This document shows positions 10,289 through 20,060 of a stretch of 64,000 bases of DNA, one piece after another (within the stretch, counting starts at the first letter, position 1; every line of letters starts with the position of its first letter). Below the pieces are notes generated by a model. It made no database searches, had not been told where the DNA came from, and worked only from the letters and a program-made list of their open reading frames with translations. Location: contig JAJAGP010000340.1 in the NCBI GenBank assembly GCA_025084515.1, positions 248,001-312,000 on the forward strand, written 5' to 3'. This DNA comes from Ancistrus triradiatus. Taxonomy: Eukaryota; Chordata; Actinopteri; Siluriformes; Loricariidae. Position numbers and translations under genes: made by a program.

Positions 10289-13200
10289 CAAGGTTACAGC
10301 TACTCATCAAACGCTCATGCTGAGGCAATTTAGAGCTACCAATTAACCTAATTCATGTCTTAGGAATGTCGGAGGAGGTCAGAGTACCTGGAGTCTTCAA
10401 TTAAAATCTCCTGATACTTCTTACTAAGCTTAACGAGGGGGTGACAAACCACACACTCACTTCTCTCTTTACAGCATGTCACACTCTGTGCTCCATTTGT
10501 CTGAAGCTGTGCCAGTAGCTCTGCTGATGAAAACACTCTCACTAGATATACAGCTCCAGAGTAGTGCTACACACATGCACAGTGAAATAAAAGGTTAATA
10601 ATACTCTTTGACAGTGTTATAGAACAAAACCTTTTTTCAGCAATTGTAGAGTTAGAGGATTAGAAGAAGCAGTGTACCTTGTCAAGGACCTCCCACACGA
10701 TGTCTACAGTGTTGGGAGAGTCGTGATTCAAATGTGGCGTAAGATTAATTGGACAACATGGTCGGGAAGGTTCCAGCTTCCAGTAGGAATAATGAATCTA
10801 AATAGATAAGACAGCAAAAACGTAACAACAATAAAAAAATTTAAGTGCAAGACAATAATATGAGAGAAAATGTTAATTTAGTCTTGCTTAGTCTTTTAGC
10901 TTAATATCCAGAATTTTTTGAAGGACCAAAATTGGGACAAAAAATAAAAATCTATTAACCCATTCGTGTGTTTGGATCAGTGTCACATCTTTGGTGAACA
11001 TGGTAAAACAGACTGTTTAAAAAGTATTTTAAAAACAATTGCTTTCACCAACTGTAGTATTACACTAAGAAAACCCTAATCATTCCCATATACAGTGGGG
11101 CAAAAAAGTATTTAGTCAGCCACTGATTGTGCAAGTTCTCCTACTTAGAAAGATGAGAGAGGTCTGTAATTTTAATCATAGGTACACTTCAACAGAGACA
11201 AAATAGGAGAAAAGAAAATCCAGGAAATCACATTGTAGGATTTTTAAATAGTTTAATTGTAAATTATGGTGGAAAATAAAAAATTTGGCTTAAAATCTCA
11301 CGATACATGGCCCCGTTCATTCTTCCCTTAACACGGATCAGTCGTCCTGTCCCATTTGCAGAAAAACAGCCCCAAAGCATGAAGTTTCCACCCCCATGCT
11401 TCACAGTATGTATGGTGTTCTTGGAATGCAATTCAGCATTCTTCTTCCTCCGAACAGGACAAGTTGAGTTTTACCTATAAGTTCCATTTTGGTTTCATCT
11501 GACCACATGATATTCTCCCAGTCCTCTTCTGGATCATCCATATGCTCTCTGGCAAACTTCAGATGGATCTGGACATGTACTGGCTTAAGCAGGGGGACAC
11601 GCCTGGCACTGCAGGATCTGAGTTCCTCTCGGCGTAGTGTGTTACTAATGGTAGCTTGTTACTTTTGGTCCCAGCTCTCTGCAGGTCATTCATCAGGTCC
11701 CTCCGTGTAGCTCTGGGATTTTGGCTCACCGTTCCCATGATCATTTTGACCCCATGGGATGAGGTCTTTTGCGTGGCGCCCCAGATCGAGGGAGATTATC
11801 AATGGTCTTGTATGTCTTCCATTTTCTTACAATTGCTCCCACAGCTGATTTATTCACACCAACCTGCTTGCCTATTGTAGATTCACTCAGTTTCCCAGTC
11901 TGACCCCCTGCAGGTCTACCATTTTTTTCTTCTTCCTGGTGTCCTCAACAGCTCTTTTGGTCTTGGCCATGGTTGAGTTTGGAGTCTGACTGTTTGAGGC
12001 TGTGGACAGGTGTCTTTTTATACAGATAACGAGGTCAAACAGGTGGCCATTAATACAGGTAACAGGTGGAGAACAGAAGAGCTTCAGTTACAGGTCTGTG
12101 AGAGCCAGAAATCTTGCTTTTGTTGGTGGGTGACCACATACTTATTTTCCACCGTGATTTACAATTAAATTCTTTTAAAAATCCTACAATGTGATTTCCT
12201 GGATTTTTTTTCCACATTTTTTGTCTCTCATAGTTGAAGTGTACCTATGATGAAAATTACAGACCTCTCTCATCTTCTCTAAGTCGGAGAACCTGCACAA
12301 TCAGTGGCTGATTAAATACTTTTTTGGCCCCACTGTAATTTAATTACATTCATTTTCTACTCACTGCTGGTCAGATCTGACCTGAATCTGAAACGTCATC
12401 ACACTGCCTATATCAGTGACAAGACTAATCATTAGTGGTGTGTATTTATTAATGCATTATCTGGACAGTCATGAAGGTTTTATACTAGGCAGATAACAGA
12501 AACCAGTTATGGTTATGATTATAGCAAGAAAGTATGAAATTCGCCCAAAACTGATCCAACCTTCAGGTTATTTTTTCTCTTCTGAACCAGCCATCAATAA
12601 CATTTTAGCATCACCAACTTGATACAGGGCAGCAGAAATCTCAAAAGTGAAGTTCCAGAAGTACAAAAAAATAGCTTGTTTTTGAACCTGACTAGACAGA
12701 AAAACCATGAGCTACAAGCACAAAAAACAAACAAAGAAAATTTATATTAAAGAGCAGGTTCACAACAGTGGCACTGTCAATTTAAGCAGAAAACTAAGCA
12801 AAATGAACAGACCCTGCTAATACGAAAGTCATATGATATCTTTTCATATCATCAGATATAAATTTTTAAAAAGTAGTCTTAAGGCTGTTTACAACACTGA
12901 ATACGATGTGAGGCGATTACCTGAACAATACATTTGTAATCCAAAGTAGGCTATTCATTTCATAAGGTAACCTTGCTCCTGTCACAAACATCCACTGATG
13001 CTGATGTGACATTAAATACATAAATGAACATACAAGCATTAGGTACTTTTATTAGAACAGGTATGTGCAAGCTGCTATCTCATGTGCCTGACATTGTCAA
13101 ACTACACAGCTACACACTCAGCCATCTTGGTTGTTGCTATGCCAACACCAGATGAATTTGGATTGATCAGTAAGATTTTGTCACCAACTTAAGTTTAGAA

Positions 13201-16200
13201 AAAATCAAAACAGGGCTTATAAAATAAAAACATCACATTGTCGTCTGAAAACTGCTTTTGGTGCAGATATCGTCATTGTACACAAGCTAACTTACTGTCC
13301 TCCAAATCAATTGCACAAACAAAAAAAAAAACACACGCCTTTGGTGTGTAACAGCCCTTAAAAGCCACCCAGCCTCGCCCCACCCCACCCCCACCTCCTC
13401 ACACAATATAAAGAAATTGGCACCTGAACATAACAGTCAACGTCATTGACATAGACAGACAAGCGTGGTGGATACTGATCGTCTTCAACACCAATGCTTC
13501 TCTGTGTAGCAAAAAGTCTGCAAAGCACACAACATGAACACCAGAAGCACAAACTCTTGAGTAATAAGAACCTTAATGGATAAAGTAACTGCATGTATTA
13601 TATATTTAATCAGAATATACAGTAAAAAATATGCATTATATCCTCTGCATTCTCACAGTGAGTTCCTTCTCTAATTGATCTTATACAGAATCACACTATA
13701 AACCCTAAGAGGAGCTTCTTCCTGATATGAAGACATGAAAGGTGCAGGTAGGTAGAAGCAAAATGCCATTTTAGAGACAAGTGCAGAATTTGATATCTCA
13801 GATTTCATTTTCATTGTAGTGGGTAAAGGTTGGATGGCACCAAGCGAGATTAAAATATATCGTACGTTATAGTGGGAAATCAAATCCTGGGGTTTTGGAT
13901 TCCAGTTTTTAACTGTACATTTAAATTCCTAATTCACAGGGAGAAACAGTATGGACTCTCCAGGGTACAAACTCACCTGAGAACCACCTGAACAGATTTT
14001 CTGTCCATCTTTGGTCTCTCTGAGGAGTGAAAGACATTAAAGAAATTCTAAGATACAAGTAAATATTCCAAGATCCCATAAAAATCAGATGAACACTTAT
14101 TTGGTAAGCAGTTCATTAATCATAGTTTATCCCATGTAAACAACAGGAGAATAGTTGGATTAAGTGGAAGCAGTGTAGGAACAACTTGTGCAGTATTCAC
14201 CATGTTATAAATACAGGGAACCTAATTCGAGCAACCAAGAGAATTTTTCCCATAAGGAATAATGTAAACTGAATTAATCCGTTCCAAACCCCCAGAAAAT
14301 ACATGCTGTATGCATAAAGCAATAAACGCAATAGTGGAGTTGTACTGTATACTTAAACACCATGCAACTGCGGTAGCCTAGCGGTCTATGGACAAGAAGG
14401 TGCAGGGTTCAAACCCCACCTCTGCCAAGCTGCCACTGTTGGGTCCTCAAGCAAAGCCCTTAACCCACAATTGCTTGGATTGTATCAATTGTAAGTCGCT
14501 CTGGATAGTCTGAGCGCCTGCTAAATGACGTAAATGTATATACATTACATACAATATATGCCTCCATAAGTCAACCTTTAACGTTTTTAATACGTTGATG
14601 TTTCTAGCGTCACCCACGGGTCTCACAGAATCAATGTAATGTGGATAAACCCTGCGCTCCTCGTGCTTCATATAAATCTGAAAACAGCCTCTCGCATGCT
14701 GGTTGGCGAGTAATAAATTTATTAACGTGGGACTCGCATTACAGACACCGTGTGTACACAGACACATATAAACAATAATAAGATGGAATACAAGCGCTAT
14801 TGTTTACTAAAAATACAAAATGTGTCCATTAATTACTCAAATCCTGTTGAACAAAGTAACTAGTCATTCAGGAAACAGCGCTAACTGCTGCACAACCATA
14901 CCATCCCAGAGACAGGTCTATTTCTACAAACTTGAGGCCTGAAATTGTAGGTAACCCTTAACGTAGAGCAATAGCACCAAACCTTGGTTTTTGACCTTAC
15001 ACTTTTTATCCATGTGTCAACAAGGGATAACAAGTTAATTTACATTTACATTTACAGCATTTAGCAGACGCCCTTATCCAGAGCGACTTACAATTGATAC
15101 AGTCTTATAATCCAAGCAATTGTGGGTTAAGAGTCTTGTTCAAGGACCCAACAGTGGCAGCTTGGCAGAGGTGGGATTTGAACCCTGGACCTTTTGGTCC
15201 ATAGTCCAGTACCTTAACCACTAGGCTACCACAATCCCAAGTTAATACATAGCATCAGGCAACAAGAAATGAGAAAAGGGGATCAATATTTATAAAACAA
15301 ACAAAAAAACAACAGATAACTCGCAGAATTGATTTAAATGACACTTTTAGGAAGTTTGAGGTACAGAACTTACTGACAGTTCATGATCTGAGCCCACTGC
15401 GTTGAGGTCAGGGAAACCATGATTCTGCTTCTCCAAAGTGTAGGTTCATATGTGGAAGCTGAAAAAAGAAAAGCAAAGACTCAGAGCAGTCAGCAGTTTG
15501 CTCAGAGGAAATGGCCTTCAAATGTTACAGCCATCGCGTCTGCATGTGACTGCTGACTTGGCTGGAAGGCACCACACAGACTCAAAATCAGGTCACCTTG
15601 AGGTGGGCTAGAGTAATAGACCACTGTACCACCCATGCATTAGGGTTATATGAAATATATTATTTTGTGGGATTAAGCAAAAAGATTTTTCTCATAACCT
15701 TTCACCAAGGGTGTCAATAATTCTGGAGCTGACTGTGTCAAATCCAATGCGATATTGATTTAGACTTTCAAACCTGTATCCTCCAAGACAGAATTAGATG
15801 TGTACATGTCTATTAAGAGCGCATTAGTAAACTGACTGTACCTAGTGATACTGGTGCAACAATAGTCTCCAGCGTATGATAAAACGGGAGCTTGACCATC
15901 TGCACCTCAGGTTTAGGAACAGACCTATGGAGATTTGTATCAGATTTCTTTGAACAATCGACCTTGACCTCCTCGGCAGTCGGCATGGTGATGACCCGGG
16001 AGCGTCTGCTGTTGGCACGACTGGTGGAGTGGCGCTGGTTGTAAAGCTCCCCGATGGCACAGAGAAGATCTGGATGTAACTCCTTATGAAGGAACTCAGT
16101 GGCTCGTTGTACCAGATCCTTCTTCAGGCCCTTCTTGTCTACTCCCATAGTGGTGAGAAGGGAACGCAGCTCAACCACTCGCAGGCCCTCCACCAAACCC

Positions 16201-17850
16201 TGCAGAGAAATCAGGGGCATCGTATTCAAACTAAACATACAAACAACTGTAGTTTTCATGTCTTTTTAAGTAAACTGAACAACAACTCTAATTACATTCT
16301 TGATAATTATCTAAACGCTATCTTCAGCCATGCAAGATAACCAAGGCTAGGTGGATTCCCACTGTACTTTTACACGAACACATTCTGCCTACAATAGTAT
16401 TAGTGAATGTGTAAAAAAAAAAAATAAAAATAGAAGATACATTTCACATACATAAATACTACATGCAAATAGATCAGTTAAATATACAATCTAATAATAA
16501 TAACAATAATATCAATACAAATACGATCAGAGTTCTCACCTATGGCAATACAGCTCTGGAAAAAATTGAGACCATTGCAAAGTTACTAATTTCTTTGGTT
16601 TTACTGTTTGTAGGTAAACTGAACATTTTTGTTTTTATTTTATAAATTACTGACAAATTCCACATAGAAATATTTATTTGCAGTAACGAGACGAGCATTT
16701 ATATACTGTAAATGACAACTGTTCAAAAAAAAGAAAAAAATGTTTTCAAACCTCAATTAATAATGCAAATAATAATACAATACAAAGAAGTTTACATCCA
16801 TTTTTATGCAAAACAATACTGAGGTTTTAACTTAGGAAAGTTCAGAAATAAGTATTTCAACCACATATTTCATATATATGTTCTACTTTCCCTCAATACA
16901 GAAGATTTGGCTCAGGTGATCGCCTATGCAGAACTTCATTAAGTACATGTATAGGTACAGGTATGATGTGTACCTGTATCAGAACTGATCAAATACTGGA
17001 ATGGAATTACTGCCAAACATGTTATATGCTGATTTTAAGAAAATCTCGAGTGATGGCTTAATTTTTTCCCCAGAGATGTATATTTAGGATTAGTCACGCA
17101 GAGATGAACCAAGATGACCGAAAACAAACGTAAACTTTACACTGATTCTTGGCTAAAACAAAAACAAAACTAAACAAACTAAATGAGACAATTTATAACA
17201 CACAAACAATAAACCAAGCAGTATTAACAAACATACCACCGCTTCTTGTAGCGCTGCAGACATCACCATTCACTTTATTAGACAAAACGATTAGGATTAG
17301 CTCCACAGCAGCCCAATACAGCGTTAAACAAGAACAGTGTCTGGCTGAATCCCAAACGGTTTTATTAGTTACAAAGTGCACTATAAGTAGTCGAGAAGTC
17401 ATTGTGAGCCTATACCCTAGGTGCAGTTTACTAATACAGGGAGCGGGAGCTATTTGGGATTCGAACGATGTAGAGGTCGCTCATTTGTTGAGTCTTTGGT
17501 ATAGATATTGTTGTTGGTGAAATGATGGAGATAGTTTTAGTTGTGTATATGAAATAAGATAAAATGTGTATATTATAGGTATCCTAAAAACGAGTACACA
17601 CACCCACACCATTTCTCACTATCTTTATGGTGATATCGCCTGCAGCTAATTAAAGCTAAAGCTACACCTACACTTACACCTACCTCTGACCCTATCAGTA
17701 ACCTAAAGCAAATCTTCTGGCTTTTTTGTTTTTTTTTTTAAAGAAAGTTGCCGTTTCTGTAAAAGCAGTTAAAATGTCATACGTTTCAAATCTTATGGGG
17801 ACATATAGAAACATGGCGGAGGGACAGACACATACCTCAAGTACATCCAT
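6581..17850 (-). CDS. pias4: pias4-type E3 SUMO-protein ligase, eleven coding exons
   Basis: PIAS proteins bring SUMO-charged UBC9 to nuclear substrates and regulate STAT, Wnt, TGF-beta and DNA-damage responses. Exons on the minus strand are 17850-17836, 16199-15842, 15458-15374, 14019-13977, 13517-13424, 10797-10678, 10566-10461, 8823-8750, 7657-7497, 7034-6916 and 6753-6581, giving about 450 residues against 510 in human PIAS4. Order: SAP domain (about residues 8-60), PINIT region with CCPINLTPHL, SP-RING (CRALTCSHLQC to MCPICDK, zinc ligands intact), LPDGSW, then the SIM VDLTVGSSDSDADDD and a basic end. VQVVLR, VSLICP and WMCPICDKPA favour PIAS4 over PIAS1-3, as does linkage to map2k2. The SAP half is unusually divergent. 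Exon 4 does not keep frame as read, so the joined product is not certain. Confidence 0.88.
6916..7034 (-). CDS. pias4: pias4 coding exon 10
   Basis: The exon is 119 nt, with acceptor GTTGTGTAG and donor GTAAGA. It reads LLSSILNCTEEAVKEIKYLP, then DGSWRAVENRTTDPSTLNH. It matches the post-RING helix LLSKIL and the DGSW motif of PIAS proteins. Confidence 0.92.
7497..7657 (-). CDS. pias4: pias4 coding exon 9 (SP-RING)
   Basis: The exon is 161 nt, with acceptor TTTCAAAAG and donor GTAACG. It reads LAKMRMTIPCRALTCSHLQC, FDAAFYLQMNEQKPTWMC, PICDKPALFETLQID. The Cys and His zinc ligands and the Trp in PTWMCPICDK that contacts UBC9 are intact, so ligase function is plausible. Confidence 0.97.
7853..7996 (+). 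repeat. tRNA-headed SINE, copy 3 (decayed, internal deletion)
   Basis: GACTGTCGTGGCCTAGCAGT is followed directly by the body ACCTCTGCCAAGCTGCCACT and tail AAGGGCGTCTGCTAAAT. The B-box part is deleted. It is in pias4 intron 8. Confidence 0.75.
7997..8749. other. pias4 intron 8, unique remainder
   Basis: AT-rich intron sequence with A-runs near 8550-8640. No repeat family or exon was recognised. Confidence 0.4.
8750..8823 (-). CDS. pias4: pias4 coding exon 8
   Basis: The exon is 74 nt, with acceptor GTTTCACAG and donor GTAAGA. It reads CEKLCSSPENEITTTGLQVS, then LICP. EITTTGLQVSLICP is nearly identical to the PIAS stretch just before the SP-RING. Confidence 0.94.
9040..9970 (-). mobile_element. 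Tc1/mariner-type transposase relic in pias4 intron 7
   Basis: The minus strand decodes in pieces to FCLGSDDGWVQVWRPRGERF and, in other frames, to the stretch corresponding to YVQDILRPLVLPLMAGLP. Both are typical of a fish Tc1-like transposase (catalytic middle with the SDE/SDD context). Several frame breaks and stops are present and no inverted ends were identified, so it is dead. Confidence 0.8.
10240..10285. repeat. (AT)n microsatellite with ACATAT lead
   Basis: ATATACATACAT is followed by about 18 AT units, in pias4 intron 7 just beside exon 7. Confidence 0.9.
10461..10566 (-). CDS. pias4: pias4 coding exon 7
   Basis: The exon is 106 nt, with acceptor GTGTGTAG and donor GTGAGT. It reads HYSGAVYLVRVFSSAELLAQ, then LQTNGAQSVTCCKER. 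It aligns with [20 protein letters not shown] of PIAS4. Confidence 0.92.
10678..10797 (-). CDS. pias4: pias4 coding exon 6 (PINIT motif)
   Basis: The exon is 120 nt, phase 0 at both ends, with acceptor CTATTTAG and donor GTACAC. It reads IHYSYWKLEPSRPCCPINLT, then PHLNHDSPNTVDIVWEVLDK. PCCPINLT is the PINIT-type motif (RPINLT in PIAS4). VDIVWE aligns with the ITVTW strand. Confidence 0.92.
11093..12335 (-). mobile_element. Tc1-like DNA transposon, near full length, inactive
   Basis: Terminal inverted repeats start CAGTGGGGCAAAAAAGTATT at 11093 and end with its complement at 12335, flanked by TA at both ends (11091-11092 and 12336-12337), the Tc1 target duplication. TIR similarity extends for about 150 bp. 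Between them the minus strand encodes transposase pieces in order: start MAKTKRAVEDT, then GRPAGGQTGKLSESTIGKQ, later a stretch with WGCFSANGTGRLIRVK. Stops and frame breaks interrupt it. It lies in pias4 intron 5. Confidence 0.9.
12345..13423. other. pias4 intron 5, remainder
   Basis: Unique AT-rich sequence with an A-run at 13321-13332 and a CCCCACCCC tract at 13378-13396. No exon or repeat family was identified. Confidence 0.4.
13424..13517 (-). CDS. pias4: pias4 coding exon 5 (PINIT region)
   Basis: The exon is 94 nt, with acceptor GCTTTGCAG and donor GTGCCA. It reads LFATQRSIGVEDDQYPPRLS, then VYVNDVDCYVQ. The EDDQYPP..SVYVN core aligns with EDQYPPNIAVKVN of PIAS4. It leaves in phase 0. 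Confidence 0.9.
13977..14019 (-). CDS. pias4: pias4 coding exon 4 (short; frame conflict)
   Basis: Acceptor CACTCCTCAG and donor GTGAGT bracket 43 nt. The frame RPKMDRKSVQVVLR matches PIAS4 VQVVLR and runs correctly into exon 5, but exon 3 delivers a different phase. One base too many is present if the obvious acceptor is used, within a CAGAGAGAC run. See findings. Exon 3 could also join exon 5 directly in frame. Confidence 0.75.
14366..14541 (+). repeat. tRNA-headed SINE, copy 4
   Basis: GCGGTAGCCTAGCGG head with a short deletion, GGGTTCAAACCCCACCTCTG, body and tail CTCTGGATAGTCTGAGCGCC. It is in pias4 intron 3. Confidence 0.8.
14542..15038. other. pias4 intron 3, sequence between two SINE copies
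   Basis: No family or exon was recognised; short open frames only. Confidence 0.4.
15039..15238 (-). repeat. tRNA-headed SINE, copy 5
   Basis: A complete, well-preserved copy in inverse orientation, ending in duplicated TTTACATTTACATTTACAGC. It is the second SINE in the same intron. Confidence 0.85.
15374..15458 (-). CDS. pias4: pias4 coding exon 3 (PINIT region, part 1)
   Basis: The exon is 85 nt, with acceptor CTTTTTTCAG and donor GTAAGT. It reads STYEPTLWRSRIMVSLTSTQ, then WAQIMNC, aligning with the PIAS stretch that ends FALTPRQVELI. It enters in phase 1 and leaves in phase 2. Confidence 0.85.
15842..16199 (-). CDS. pias4: pias4 coding exon 2 (SAP domain)
   Basis: The exon is 358 nt, with acceptor TCTCTGCAG and donor GTACAG. 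It reads GLVEGLRVVELRSLLTTMGV, DKKGLKKDLVQRATEFLH, then ELYNQRHS and, after a short linker, KPEVQMVKLPFYHTL, ending VAPVSL. The leucine spacing and the GLKKDLV turn are those of the SAP DNA-binding motif. KLPFY is the conserved start of the PINIT region. The linker is shorter than in human PIAS4. Confidence 0.93.
16200..17639. other. pias4 intron 1
   Basis: AT-rich with A-runs and no recognised transposon or exon. An AGCGCTGCAGACATC stretch near 17252 stands out from the AT-rich background. Confidence 0.4.
17640..17815 (-). repeat. Single inverted copy of the GTCCCCA-type repeat
   Basis: On the minus strand TGTCCCCATAAGATTTGAAA, TTTTACAGAAACGGCAACTT and CAGAAGATTTGCTTTAGGTT run parallel to the tandem units at 35531-36345 (TTTACAGAAACTGCAACTTG; AGAAGATTTGCTTTAGAC). 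Confidence 0.65.
17836..17850 (-). CDS. pias4: pias4 coding exon 1 (tentative, five codons)
   Basis: The mini-exon reads MDVLE and ends at the donor GAG|GTATGT. PIAS genes begin with a very short coding exon in phase 0 before the SAP exon, and this fits phase and strand. It is the only ATG with a good donor noticed near the 5' side, but five codons are weak evidence. It abuts a repeat copy (17640-17815). Confidence 0.5.
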
Positions 17851-18166
17851 AAATGCTAAATCTAATTTACGTCAAGTGACTGTAGAAGAATGGTCATGAC
17901 CTTCAAATTGTGTATTAAACAGTGTTTTTACATGAGGTAATCACAAATACAGTCCAATTACACGTTTTCATGCACTGACTTACTTGGCCATTAATTCGTC
18001 AATTAAGCTCTGACACTCCCAAAATACAAGTGGATAATCTAGAACGGGTTTTCAACATTTGCACTTGAAGTTTATGTTTATTTTTTCCAGTGAATTTTAA
18101 AATATATGCGTATCTAATACATATTTAGGTTTCAAAATCGAAAATCAACACATTATTTGATCAGGC
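17851..18166 (-). promoter_or_regulatory. Probable pias4 5' UTR and promoter
   Basis: This lies immediately upstream of the tentative start codon. It is AT-rich with no obvious TATA box or CpG cluster; placement is by position only. Confidence 0.3.
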
Positions 18167-18560
18167 GTGTCCAAGTTTTGCTTGAGACTGCACAGCACAG
18201 CTACAGTGGTTGAGACTCCTACATGGATGGAGAAACAGGTTGGGTTGATGGATCACCAGCAGGGTGTGCTAAAGTCCTGTGGAAGCTCCTCAACACTTTG
18301 CAGAGTGTGGCTTCTTTCATGGGTCGTTGCCATGACGCCCAGAACCTCCTGGGACAAGGGTGTATCCATGGAGACAGCTCTGTCCAGTGCCGTGTCCAGC
18401 AATTGTTGACCTTAGAAGGTGACCCTTGACCCAGGGGGCAGAACAGCGGGTCAGGAGGTCAGCACTGGCCAGAGGGCACTGGGTACTTGGCTGATTGGCT
18501 ATCTTCTTAACTCGCTCGGGCCTCGTCTAGATGATTAGTGCATTGACCAGTTTGCCAAGC
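18167..18560. other. GC-balanced unique segment, candidate cis-regulatory DNA
   Basis: It stands out from AT-rich flanks and matches no repeat I know. It holds two RFX/X-box-like motifs, GTTGCCATGAC (18326-18336) and GTATCCATGGAGAC (18362-18375). Open frames are short and unlike known proteins. Conservation cannot be tested here. Confidence 0.3.
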
Positions 18561-18814
18561 CTGCAGGCTGCAGAGGGCACATAAAATGCAACTCTGGAAA
18601 GCTGTACAATCTGATTACATACCTTGGGTTTATCTGAATATACATGTGCATGTTCTCATAGCATTTAACAGATCACAGAAGGCGTTAGGTTTTCTCCAAG
18701 AATTTCCACTATACGCAGTCATTTACCACTTTAACTACAACACCACAAAGTCACTTGGATCTTCTTTGTCTACAAGGATGTTCATTTTATTCCTAAAAAC
18801 AAAAGGTTTTGCTG

Positions 18815-18940
18815 GTTTAGGCCTACAGTTGCTGAAAATTGGTCTTGCTGAAACAGTATCAGCTTGGCATGGCTGAGATTTGAACTCACAACCTTATGAT
18901 TTTAGAGTCTTTCTAGTCCTCAGCCTGATTGTACCACATT
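18815..18940 (-). repeat. Degenerate tRNA-derived SINE head
   Basis: On the minus strand GTGAGTTCAAATCTCAGCC preceded by AAATCATAAGGTT has a B-box and the usual fish SINE wording. No intact tail is visible. Confidence 0.45.
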
Positions 18941-19293
18941 ATGACTGTCACAGAACCTTACAGTTCTTCAATTTTGCCACATGTTGTAATATTAAAGGAT
19001 TCAGAAAGCTATTTTATTCAGCTTTTAACCTTGCTAATTCTGATCAGGCTTTGTGTGAGAGTTTGGAGCCTCTACCAGTAATTCACAGAACAGGATGGAA
19101 CAGGGATCTACTCTATTACAGGGTGGGATAGGGATCACTGTTGCAGAGTCAGAGGATGAAACCCAAGTCCAGCTACATCCCAATCATGCCTATGTGATGT
19201 ACAACCGAGCAAAAGGGCACGGTCACCACAGTTTTGGGAAACCATTTCCTTTGCACCACCAGAGCTCTTTATTCAAAGTTTTAAAGGGCTGAG

Positions 19294-19362
19294 CTGGACT
19301 ATGGTGGTGCAGCGGTTAAGGTACTGTTGTACGGACCAGAAGCTAAAAAGTTCAAAACCTAG
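19294..19362 (+). repeat. SINE head fragment
   Basis: GCAGCGGTTAAGGTACTG followed by GGACCAGAAGCTAAAAAGTT and a decayed B-box. The body and tail are missing. Confidence 0.4.
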
Positions 19363-19659
19363 CAATCCAAGGAATTAAGCCAAAATAATGATTCTGATGC
19401 ACTGAAATGAACTGAAATCTTCGTATAAAGAATGTAATGTGGAATGATGTGATACATTCTCTTCACAGTAATCCAAACTGCATACTTCCATATACCCTTT
19501 AAAACATCTAGTGTCAACACTTTAACATTCTGCTCAAGTCTTTGGTAGATTTTTCCATTGCTTTTTTTCTTGGTGAAAACTTTAAAGGGTTAAGCCTAAA
19601 ACATTTGCCGTGTGCAGATCATGAAAATCAGTACATAGTTCCATTTGCAAACATGGCCT

Positions 19660-20060
19660 CTCTCTATCAGCAAATAAAGTCATTTATCCGTGTCCATGGG
19701 TTTGACTGCCATTTCAAAATGGCACCTACAGTGGAGAGTTCATCCCTGAGGGGGTGTGTATATCATCACGGATGGTAAATGTCACGTGACCAAAGCCTTC
19801 TTCCTTCCAATAATTTATGCCTGTGGCAGATGGCTTGTCAATATCAATATATTAATTTAAAGGCGGCCGTGTGCTGGAGAGAGCTGTGTGTTAGAGCTCG
19901 GAGATGGGGCAAGGACGAGGGCAAAGAAAGGAAAGGTTACTAAAGGAGGGAGAATAATTAAAAGCAAGATGGCCCAGCAGATGGAATGGGAATGCAAGAT
20001 ATTTCTGGGATCTGATTAAACAGAAAACTACTATTTCTGATTAATCAATTGTCTATTTTT
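19660..20060. other. Unique segment with E-box and ATCAATA motif, candidate cis-regulatory DNA
   Basis: It contains the palindrome GTCACGTGAC (19781-19790) and GTCAATATCAATATATTAAT around 19838-19857, which includes the Onecut-type ATCAATA (19843-19849). The mixture of motifs without repeats is typical of conserved non-coding elements, but this is inference. Confidence 0.3.

Noticed and set aside
6581..17850. pias1 or pias2 as the gene identity
   Set aside because: VQVVLR, VSLICP and WMCPICDKPA and the short C-terminus without a Ser-rich tail fit pias4; synteny with map2k2 agrees.
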